A DNA stretch of 6,694 nt, from positions 1 through 6,694 of the forward strand of contig CANPVY010000244.1 of the NCBI GenBank assembly GCA_947581845.1. Direction: 5' to 3'. The DNA is from an uncultured bacterium. GTDB lineage: Bacteria; Gemmatimonadota; Gemmatimonadetes; Palauibacterales; KS3-K002. Shown here in pieces: positions 1 through 5,717 of the stretch; within the stretch, counting starts at the first letter, position 1, and each line of letters begins with the position of its first letter. Both the position numbers and the translations under genes were made by a program. Under the pieces are notes generated by a model. The model was given only the letters and a program-made list of their open reading frames with translations. It had not been told where the DNA came from and did not search any database.

Positions 1-1
1 C

Positions 2-997
2 CGTCCAGCCGCGCGCTACGCGATCATCACGGACAGCCAGGTCTACGGCCTCTATGGCGAGCGTCTGCAAGCGTCGCTCAGAGGCGCAGGACTGGCGACA
101 ACTACCTTGAGGTTTGCCGCCGGCGAATGGAACAAGACCCGCGAGACCTGGATCGAGATGAGCGACGGGTTGCTGAGGGCGGGGTTCGGGCGCGATGCGG
201 TGGTGATCGGGCTTGGCGGTGGTGTGGTGGGCGACGTGGCCGGCTTCGTGGCGGCAACCCACTTGCGGGGAGTGCCGCTCATCCATGTCCCGACCACGCT
301 GGTGGCGATGGTGGACAGCTGCGTGGGCGGCCTGGTGGGGGTGGACACGGGCGTCGGCAGGGATCTGGTGGGCGCGGTTCATGAACCGAGCCTCGTCCTC
401 ATCGATCCCGCGTTGCTGATGAGCCTGCCGCTGCCGCATGTCGCTGCGGGCGTGGCGGTGGCCGTGAAGCACGGGCTCATCCTCGACGCCGGCTATTTCG
501 AGGAACTGGCGGCGAATTTGGACCCTATCTTCGCTCGGGAGCCGACGGCTCTGGCCAAGCTCATCGCGAGGTCGGTGGAGATCAAGGCGGAGGTTTTAAG
601 CCGGGACGCGCGGCAGAGAGGGTACCGGAGTGTGCTGGACTTCGGGCACACGGTGGCCTGCGCTCAGGGAGCCATCGCGGGCTACGCCTGGCTGCATGGT
701 GAGGCGCTGGCCGCCGGGATAGTGGCGGAAGCGGCGATCGGTGAGGCGGTGGGTGTCACCCGGGATGGCGTAGCGGGGCGCATCCGTAAGGCACTGGAGG
801 CGGCCCGGCTGCCAGTGGCTATAGACGAGGATGTCGAGGCGGAACGCTTCCTCGAGGCGCTGAGGCTGGATCGGGAGCGGCGGGGTGGGGTGGGCTACAC
901 GTTGCTGGCGGATGTCGGCGCGGTCGCAGGATCGGAGGGGCAGGGCTGGACGCGGCAGGTGCCGGAGGAGGTTGTGCGTGCGGCGTTATTCGGGTAG
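2..997 (+). CDS. 3-dehydroquinate synthase family protein, 5'-partial, divergent active site
   Basis: The frame is open from the window edge to TAG at 995-997 (331 residues visible). AroB proteins usually have about 345-370 residues, so some 20-30 N-terminal residues lie outside. AroB uses NAD and a divalent metal to cyclise DAHP to 3-dehydroquinate in the shikimate pathway. Family marks present: ITDSQVYGLYG near the start, the NAD-binding GGGVVGDVAGFVAA (residues 72-85), RGVPLIHVPTTL, VDSCVGG, FGHT (215-217) and WLHGEALAAG (231-240). Compared from memory with the A. nidulans and bacterial enzymes, several active-site positions differ: Lys of GGKxG is Leu111, the GKN motif is G-R120-D121, the metal-ligand Glu of AEVIK is Val153, NFGHT is DFGHT (Asp213), the second His of HTxGH is Cys220, and DKK is D-R-E (290-292). 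Lys156, Lys195, Arg209, His216 and His232 are kept. Family membership is certain. Canonical AroB activity is doubtful, so no symbol is given. Confidence 0.9.
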   Translation, partial: RPAARYAIITDSQVYGLYGERLQASLRGAGLATTTLRFAAGEWNKTRETWIEMSDGLLRAGFGRDAVVIGLGGGVVGDVAGFVAATHLRGVPLIHVPTTLVAMVDSCVGGLVGVDTGVGRDLVGAVHEPSLVLIDPALLMSLPLPHVAAGVAVAVKHGLILDAGYFEELAANLDPIFAREPTALAKLIARSVEIKAEVLSRDARQRGYRSVLDFGHTVACAQGAIAGYAWLHGEALAAGIVAEAAIGEAVGVTRDGVAGRIRKALEAARLPVAIDEDVEAERFLEALRLDRERRGGVGYTLLADVGAVAGSEGQGWTRQVPEEVVRAALFG

Positions 998-1005
998 GGG
1001 GCGGG

Positions 1006-1054
1006 TTTGACGAGGCGTCGATTTCTTTACACATTGAAAGGTTAGGTAATTTCC
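1006..1054 (+). promoter_or_regulatory. AT-rich island, possible promoter of the acyl-CoA synthetase gene
   Basis: This short stretch between two GC-rich genes is markedly richer in A and T. It holds TTGACG at 1007-1012, a good match to a -35 box. A -10 box at 17 nt (CACATT, 1030-1035) matches only 3 of 6 positions, so the assignment is weak. The 105-bp gap from the preceding stop codon leaves room for an independent promoter. Confidence 0.3.
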
Positions 1055-1058
1055 GCAC

Positions 1059-1066
1059 GGAGGAGA
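1059..1066 (+). promoter_or_regulatory. Strong Shine-Dalgarno sequence facing an ATC codon
   Basis: GGAGGAGA is a near-ideal ribosome binding site. From its GGAGG core (1059-1063), 6 nt lead to ATC at 1070, which is in frame with the acyl-CoA synthetase. No ATG, GTG or TTG in any frame sits at normal spacing. The first conventional in-frame start is GTG at 1103, 39 nt from the core and preceded only by a weak AGG (1093-1095). Either the gene starts at ATC, or this site is not the one used. Confidence 0.6.
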
Positions 1067-1102
1067 GCCATCGGGGACCAGACGCGTTTCGCAGGCCTGT
1101 CA

Positions 1103-2668
1103 GTGGGCGACTTGCTCGATCGTGTTGCAGCCGAGCAGCCCGACAGGCCCGTGCTGAGCTGCCTGCAGGACACAGTCTCCTACGGGCGGACAGAGCTGCA
1201 GGCGCGCGCCCTCGCCGCCGCACTCCATAACCTGGGCATCGGCGCGGGCGATCGCATCGCCATCGATCTCCCGAATGGGCCCGAGTTCGTCCTCTCGGCA
1301 GTGGCGGCGGCGAATCTGGGCGCCGCGATCGTACCGCTCAATCCCGCGTACTCGGCCCACGAGCTGCAGTTCATGTTGCGGAACTCGGAGGCATCGGTGG
1401 TGATAGCCGCCGAGGAGTACGAGGGTCAGGACAAGCTGGAGCTTTTCGAGCGGCTGCAGTTCAACCTTCCGGATCTGCAGTACGTGGTGACGGTGGGCGA
1501 GGAGGATCTCTGGTACGATGACCGGATCTTTCAGTTCGAGGATCTGGTCTCGAGCGGCGAGGGAAAGAGCTATCCGCGGGCGCGCGTCGATCCCGAGGAG
1601 GACGTGTACGCCATCCTGTACACGGCGGGCACCACGGGTAAGCCGAAGGGCGTAATGCTGACGCATGCGAACCTGGTGAGGACGAACGGGGCAACAGCGG
1701 AAGCTCTGGGACTGACGAAGGAGGACAAGGTCCTGATCGCGGTGCCCATGTTCAATATCTTCGGGCTGGGCGCTCTCATCTCCGCGTTGACTGTCGGGGC
1801 GACAGTAGTGCTGATGGAAAAGTACGAAGCTGCCAGCGCGCTGAAGCTGATCGTGGAGACGAAGGCCACGGTGGTCCAGGGTGCGCCGACGATGTTCGCT
1901 CAGCAACTGCGGAGCGGTATGATCGATCAGCTGGACCTGTCCAGCCTGCGGACCGGTGTCGTGGCAGGCGCGCCCGTGCTGGATCGGCTGGCGCGGGAGA
2001 TCCGGGAGCGCCTGGTGCCGGGTTTGGAGATCGCCTACGGCCTGACGGAGACATCGCCGACGGTTTCGATTACGCGGCGCAACGATCCGGCCGAGAAGCG
2101 CAACTACACGGCCGGCCGACTGCTGGAGGGCGTCGAAGTTCGGGTGCTCGGTGATGACGGCGCGGCACTCCCGGTGGAGTCGATCGGTGAGCTTGCGGTT
2201 CGGGGCTTCAACGTGATGAAGGGCTATAACAGGCAACCGGAGGAGACCCATCGTTCGCTCACGGAGGACGGTTTCTTCCGGACGGGCGACCTCGGCATGA
2301 TGGACGAGGACGGGTACTTGCATATCGTTGGCCGCAAACAGGACACGATCGTGCGCGGCGAATACCTGATCTACCCTCGCGAGCTGGAGGATTTGTTGCG
2401 CCTGCATCCTGCTGTGCAGGAGGCTGCGGTCGTCGGTGTCGCGGATGAGGTCCTCGGTGAGCTCACCTGTGCCTGTGTCATGCCGGTGGAAGGTGCGATC
2501 GTGACCGGCGATGAGATTAAGGAATTTTGCCAGGGTCAGATCGCCCAGTACAAAGTCCCGGACCTTGTGCGATTCGTGGACGCGTTCCCCATGACAGGAA
2601 GCGGCAAGATTCGACGCGTCGAACTCGCTCGCATGGTACGAGCCGAACGGGGAGCGCGTCAATCGTAG
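1103..2668 (+). CDS. AMP-forming acyl-CoA synthetase (long-chain fatty acid or related carboxylate-CoA ligase)
   Basis: A 521-residue member of the ANL (acyl/aryl-CoA synthetase) superfamily, of normal length. It should adenylate a carboxylic acid with ATP and transfer the acyl group to CoA in the cytoplasm. Motifs in order: phosphate-binding A3 loop YTAGTTGKPKGVMLTH (173-188), PMFNIFGLG (A4 region, Asn218), YGLTETSP (A5), FRTGDLG with DEDGYLHIVGRKQD (A7/A8), then IYPRELE, and the A10 lysine Lys502 in TGSGKIRR. The adenylation machinery looks intact. Two departures from FadD-like relatives stand out: Asn218 where the A4 motif usually has His, and VRGEYLIYP where RGGYNVYP or RGGENIYP is common. 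Substrate cannot be read from sequence. The start is uncertain: GTG 1103 is the first conventional codon, but a strong SD points to ATC 1070, which would add 11 residues; an in-frame TAG at 1043-1045 limits extension. It is not obviously linked to its neighbours. Confidence 0.93.
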   Translation: MGDLLDRVAAEQPDRPVLSCLQDTVSYGRTELQARALAAALHNLGIGAGDRIAIDLPNGPEFVLSAVAAANLGAAIVPLNPAYSAHELQFMLRNSEASVVIAAEEYEGQDKLELFERLQFNLPDLQYVVTVGEEDLWYDDRIFQFEDLVSSGEGKSYPRARVDPEEDVYAILYTAGTTGKPKGVMLTHANLVRTNGATAEALGLTKEDKVLIAVPMFNIFGLGALISALTVGATVVLMEKYEAASALKLIVETKATVVQGAPTMFAQQLRSGMIDQLDLSSLRTGVVAGAPVLDRLAREIRERLVPGLEIAYGLTETSPTVSITRRNDPAEKRNYTAGRLLEGVEVRVLGDDGAALPVESIGELAVRGFNVMKGYNRQPEETHRSLTEDGFFRTGDLGMMDEDGYLHIVGRKQDTIVRGEYLIYPRELEDLLRLHPAVQEAAVVGVADEVLGELTCACVMPVEGAIVTGDEIKEFCQGQIAQYKVPDLVRFVDAFPMTGSGKIRRVELARMVRAERGARQS

Positions 2669-2695
2669 TATGGTTGTTTCGTAGTATGGTTGTTT
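2664..2695 (+). repeat. Perfect 16-bp tandem duplication across a stop codon
   Basis: CGTAGTATGGTTGTTT occurs at 2664-2679 and again, directly abutting, at 2680-2695. The first copy contains the TAG stop of the acyl-CoA synthetase gene (2666-2668); the second lies just downstream. The unit is more AT-rich than its surroundings. It resembles a slippage duplication; a functional role is not evident. Confidence 0.9.
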
Positions 2696-2767
2696 GAGAG
2701 AGCAGACCTGCTCGACTCCGCCCGAGCGGCGAGCGTGCCGGAAGCATCGGCGGGGCACGGCTGCTGG

Positions 2768-2796
2768 GACCGAAAGGGAAGGATCCCGGATCGGTC
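2768..2796 (+). other. Intergenic hairpin, possible terminator or leader structure
   Basis: GACCGA (2768-2773) pairs with TCGGTC (2791-2796), and inside it GGGA (2776-2779) pairs with TCCC (2784-2787) around an AGGA loop. That gives 10 base pairs interrupted by an AA/GGA internal loop. No T-run follows, so it is not a classical intrinsic terminator. A smaller hairpin, GGGT-TCCG-ACCC, lies at 2840-2851. The 259-bp gap 2669-2927 otherwise shows no convincing gene and no riboswitch class that I recognise. Confidence 0.4.
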
Positions 2797-2880
2797 GTCG
2801 GCGCCGTTGCCCGCGCAAACGCAGGATGGCCTTCCGGTGGGGTTCCGACCCTCAGCCCCTCGCGCCAGGGCGACGGGCCT

Positions 2881-2927
2881 GCCTCTCGACGTTGTAATTT
2901 ATTAACACACAAGGAGTTACGAGAGGC
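2881..2927 (+). promoter_or_regulatory. 8-bp inverted repeat enclosing the ribosome binding site of the NYN/OST-HTH gene
   Basis: GCCTCTCG (2881-2888) and CGAGAGGC (2920-2927) are perfect reverse complements. The right arm ends at the base before the ATG at 2928. The 31-nt interior holds an AT-rich run (2892-2906) and the Shine-Dalgarno AAGGAG (2911-2916). AC (2889-2890) can also pair with GT (2916-2917) across a 2-nt bulge, touching the SD. If transcription starts upstream of 2881 this would be an RNA stem controlling initiation. If the AT-rich run is the -10 region it would instead be a DNA operator around the promoter. The SD to ATG gap of 11 nt is slightly long; ATG at 2934 is an alternative, served by GAGAGG at 2921-2926. 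Confidence 0.55.
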
Positions 2928-5081
2928 ATGCAGATGCAAGCAGACGCAGCTGATCGTCGGGGCGATCCCGCCCCTGAGCCGAGCGGTGCCCTCCAAGCGG
3001 CGCTGCTCATCGACTTCGATAACGTGACGATGGGGATCCGGTCGAACCTTGGGGAGGAGCTGCGCAACCTGCTCAACTCGGATGTCATACGCGGCAAGGT
3101 AGCGGTGCAACGTGCCTATGCGGATTGGCGGCGCTACCCGCAGTACATCGTGCCGCTCTCCGAGGCTTCGATCGATCTGATCTTCGCGCCGGCTTACGGC
3201 TCATCGAAGAAGAACGCGACGGACATTCGGCTGGCGATCGACGCGCTTGAGCTTGTCTTCGTGCGACCGGAGATCAGGACGTTCATCCTGATGTCGGGTG
3301 ACAGTGATTTCTCGAGCCTGGTTCTGAAGCTGAAGGAGTATGGGAAGTACGTCATCGGAGTCGGGATCCAGGAGTCGAGTTCCGATCTGCTGGTGCAGAA
3401 TTGCGACGAGTATTACAGCTACTCCTCGCTTTCCGGGTTGAGCAAGGCGGGCGATCAGCCGCTCGAGACCCACGACCCTTGGGTGTTGGTGGCGAAGGCT
3501 GTGCAGAAGATGGTTGAGCGCGGGGACACGATGCGCTCCGATCGCTTGAAGCAGGTGATGCTGGAGATCGACCCGTCCTTCAGTGAGAAGGAGCAAGGCT
3601 TCACCAAGTTCAACAAGTTCGTAGTGGAGGCGGCTTCACGTGGCCTGCTCACGATCCAGAAGATGGAGAATGGGCAGTACGGAGTGGCGCCCGGGGGCAA
3701 GGCCGAGGGCGAGCGAGGCGGGGCAGCGGAGCAACCGGAGCCACGGCGGCCGGCCAGACGGGGTTCGGGCAGGCGGGAGCGGGGTCGTGAAGAGAAGCGG
3801 CCAGAGGCGCGAGCACGCGATCGAAGCGGGGACAGCGAGCGTGTCGGCAGGGCACGACAGAAGCTCACGATGGAGACGGCGCTCGAGCATCTGCACCGTG
3901 CACTCGAGGCGTTACTGGAGGGGGGCAGCGGGTCGGTTCGTGACAGCGATGTGAAGCGCCGGATCCTGGAGATCGATCCCGATTTCGATGAGGGCGAGCT
4001 GGGCTTCAGCAAGTTCAGCAAGTTCCTGCAGGCCGCGGCGGAGGCGGGTGCGATCGAGGTCACGCGGGGGCCGAACGGGAACTTCCACGTCGGACGCGCG
4101 AAGCCCTCCAAGCGGCGGCGGTCCGCGAAGCGTGAGCGCGCGGTGCCCGCTTCGGAGGAGCAGGCCCGGAAATCGGCGGTCCAGAGGTTGACGCGGCTCT
4201 TCTTCGGTGGCCGGGAGCGCGAGGGGGAGGCGAAGGAAGCGGAGCCCGAGCGCGAAGCGGAGGTGGCCACGGCGCCGCCCGTTTCAGCGCCCGAGGAGGC
4301 ACCCAAGAGCCGGAGAGGTGGACGCGGACGCCGGGGGCCCGCGGAGGCGACGGCGGCCAGGAGCAAGAAAGGCGCGCGCTCCGCCGGGCGCGGACCGCGC
4401 GAGGACTCGGCGGCACGGCGCCGCGGGACGGGGCGGCGCGGGGAAGCGAGGCGCAGTGAAGCACGGCGCACTGCCGATCGTCCGAGACCGGAACGCCGCT
4501 CGCCGGAGCAGAGAGCGTCGGCGCCCGAGCGGGAAGAGGTTTCCCCTGCCTCTGAGGTGGAGGTAAGCGCACAGACGGAAGCGGGTTCGGAGCCGGTGGC
4601 TGGCCCGGTGGAACGGCGAGAGCCGGCCGCAGAGGAGAAGCGCGACCCCGTGGTGCCGGCGCCCCTGCCCGGCGCGCCGCGGGGGACGATCCGCGGTCGC
4701 TGGGGCACACGCGGACGCTACCGCCCGGCGGGGGCACCGCCGCCGATCTTCGAGGGGCAGAGGGGTCCGGGGAGCGGGAGCGTGGACGTGGATGCCGAAC
4801 GTGGGCCGGACGCGGATGCGGCGGCGGAGCTTGAAGCTGACCTCGCGCCCGCCGGCGAGGGCCGCCTCGGCTCACCGGAGCTCACGGGCCTGATCGCCCG
4901 CCTGACACGCTATCCCGGCGTCGGTGAGCGGACGGCGCAGTCGCTGGTCGAGACGTTCGGCACGGACGTGTTCCGCGTCCTGGATGAGGAGCCCGAGCGG
5001 GTCAAGGAGTTGTTGCCGGACCACCGGGCCGAGCGAGTTCTCGACGCACGCCGGGAGGAGCGGGAAGCCGGCGGGGCGTGA
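2928..5081 (+). CDS. NYN-domain predicted nuclease with two OST-HTH domains and a C-terminal helix-hairpin-helix
   Basis: A 717-residue multidomain protein. Residues about 22-165 form a NYN (PIN-like, LabA/DUF88) domain with acidic positions visible in LLIDFDN (Asp29, Asp31), NATDIRLAID (Asp99, Asp105) and MSGDSDF (Asp125, Asp127). These would chelate metal for RNA cleavage. Residues about 184-254 and 314-388 are OST-HTH/LOTUS domains, a predicted RNA-binding winged helix; the copies share LEIDPxF and GF(T/S)KF(N/S)KF. Residues 389-640 are low-complexity, rich in Arg, Glu, Ala, Gly and Pro, with RRGGRGRRG at 462-470, and are probably disordered. Residues about 648-705 are a helix-hairpin-helix, with YPGVGERTAQSLVETFG as its core. 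No signal peptide or membrane segment is seen, so it should be cytoplasmic. NYN with OST-HTH is a known bacterial pairing; the added HhH is less familiar. TGA at 5079-5081 overlaps the next gene's GTG. The biological role is unknown; RNA processing or decay is inferred. Confidence 0.92.
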   Translation: MQMQADAADRRGDPAPEPSGALQAALLIDFDNVTMGIRSNLGEELRNLLNSDVIRGKVAVQRAYADWRRYPQYIVPLSEASIDLIFAPAYGSSKKNATDIRLAIDALELVFVRPEIRTFILMSGDSDFSSLVLKLKEYGKYVIGVGIQESSSDLLVQNCDEYYSYSSLSGLSKAGDQPLETHDPWVLVAKAVQKMVERGDTMRSDRLKQVMLEIDPSFSEKEQGFTKFNKFVVEAASRGLLTIQKMENGQYGVAPGGKAEGERGGAAEQPEPRRPARRGSGRRERGREEKRPEARARDRSGDSERVGRARQKLTMETALEHLHRALEALLEGGSGSVRDSDVKRRILEIDPDFDEGELGFSKFSKFLQAAAEAGAIEVTRGPNGNFHVGRAKPSKRRRSAKRERAVPASEEQARKSAVQRLTRLFFGGREREGEAKEAEPEREAEVATAPPVSAPEEAPKSRRGGRGRRGPAEATAARSKKGARSAGRGPREDSAARRRGTGRRGEARRSEARRTADRPRPERRSPEQRASAPEREEVSPASEVEVSAQTEAGSEPVAGPVERREPAAEEKRDPVVPAPLPGAPRGTIRGRWGTRGRYRPAGAPPPIFEGQRGPGSGSVDVDAERGPDADAAAELEADLAPAGEGRLGSPELTGLIARLTRYPGVGERTAQSLVETFGTDVFRVLDEEPERVKELLPDHRAERVLDARREEREAGGA

Positions 5082-5680
5082 GTCGTCGCTACGTCGCTCT
5101 GGCGGCCGAGTTTTTTGATCGGGATGCCGAGACGGTAGCCAGAGAGCTGCTCGGCGCCTACCTGGTCTCGGACTGTGGCGGTCTCCGTTGTGTCGGCCGC
5201 ATCGTCGAGACGGAGGCCTACCCGGGCCCGCATGACCCCGCCTCTCACGCCGCTGCGGCGATCGGGCGTACGGCCCGTAACGACCCTATGTTCGGGCCAC
5301 CCGGCACGGCGTACGTCCATCTCAACTTCGGGGTTCACTGGTGCCTGAACGCTGTGGTGGGCCCGGAGGGCTACCCGGCAGCGGTCCTGTTGCGCGCGCT
5401 CGAGCCCGTCGAGGGTCTGGAGGCGATGCGCCGACGACGTCGAGGACGGCGCGAGCGCGAGCTGACCTCGGGGCCCGGCAGGCTATGTGGAGCGCTGGCG
5501 ATCGGCCCCGACCTACAGCGGCATCGCTTGAGCGAGCCGCCCTTGCTCATCGCGGCGGGCGAGCCGGTCCCGTCGCGTGAGGTCGTGCGCACGACGCGCA
5601 TCGGCATCAGTCGCGGGGCAGAGAAGAGGTGGCGCTTCTACGATGGCAGGAGCGCCTGCGTGAGCCGCCGGGCCGGCTGA
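5078..5680 (+). CDS. 3-methyladenine DNA glycosylase, AAG/Mpg family
   Basis: A 200-residue protein of normal family length. It should excise alkylated purines (3-methyladenine, hypoxanthine and similar) to start base-excision repair. Family motifs: RELLGAYLV (22-30), RIVETEAYPGPHDPASH (41-57), MFGPPGTAYV, CLNAVV, AAVLLRALEPVEGLEAMRRRR, SGPGRLCGALAI and WRFYDG near the end. By comparison with human AAG recalled from memory, catalytic Glu125 is Glu46, base-stacking Tyr127 and His136 are Tyr48 and His57, and Asn169 is Asn91. Tyr159 corresponds to His81 and the intercalating Tyr162 to Phe84. The GTG start (5078) overlaps the upstream TGA as GTGA. No SD is close: GGAGG at 5054-5058 is 19 nt away, which favours translational coupling. 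The N-terminal homology begins near residue 11, so a later start is unlikely. The product is confident; its joint expression with the NYN protein is inferred. Confidence 0.95.
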   Translation: MSRRYVALAAEFFDRDAETVARELLGAYLVSDCGGLRCVGRIVETEAYPGPHDPASHAAAAIGRTARNDPMFGPPGTAYVHLNFGVHWCLNAVVGPEGYPAAVLLRALEPVEGLEAMRRRRRGRRERELTSGPGRLCGALAIGPDLQRHRLSEPPLLIAAGEPVPSREVVRTTRIGISRGAEKRWRFYDGRSACVSRRAG

Positions 5681-5717
5681 GCCTGTGGAGGCCCGCTGAG
5701 CCCGGCGGCGGCAGGCT
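5680..5717. terminator. Possible bidirectional terminator between convergent genes
   Basis: AGCCTG (5680-5685) and CAGGCT (5712-5717) are perfect inverted repeats filling the gap between the two convergent stop codons. An inner CCGC/GCGG pairing could strengthen the stem. There is no T-run on either side, so this is a weak candidate. Confidence 0.25.

Noticed and set aside
2..997. Frameshift or pseudogene explanation for the odd AroB motifs
   Set aside because: The motifs on both sides of each change are in one continuous frame with no stop codon, so the differences are substitutions and not a reading-frame error.
2..2668. A secondary-metabolite cluster (cyclase plus acyl-CoA ligase)
   Set aside because: The divergent AroB homologue next to an adenylating enzyme is suggestive, but there is no aminotransferase, carrier protein, tailoring enzyme or transporter, and a 105-bp promoter-like gap separates them.
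1100..2818. 572-codon open frame on the minus strand
   Set aside because: It lies opposite the confident acyl-CoA synthetase, is rich in Arg, His and Gln, and shows no family motif. This is typical of an antisense shadow in GC-rich DNA.
2690..2905. Short plus-strand open frames in the intergenic region
   Set aside because: No ribosome binding site, biased Arg/Ala/Pro composition, and the frames run through hairpins and the inverted repeat arm.
2696..2927. A known riboswitch (c-di-GMP, ydaO-type, SAH, cobalamin) before the NYN gene
   Set aside because: None of the conserved cores of these classes could be found by eye.
3455..4708. 417-codon and overlapping 271-codon (4060-4875) minus-strand open frames
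   Set aside because: They are opposite the low-complexity part of the NYN/OST-HTH gene and are Ser/Arg/Pro-rich mirror compositions with no recognisable domain.
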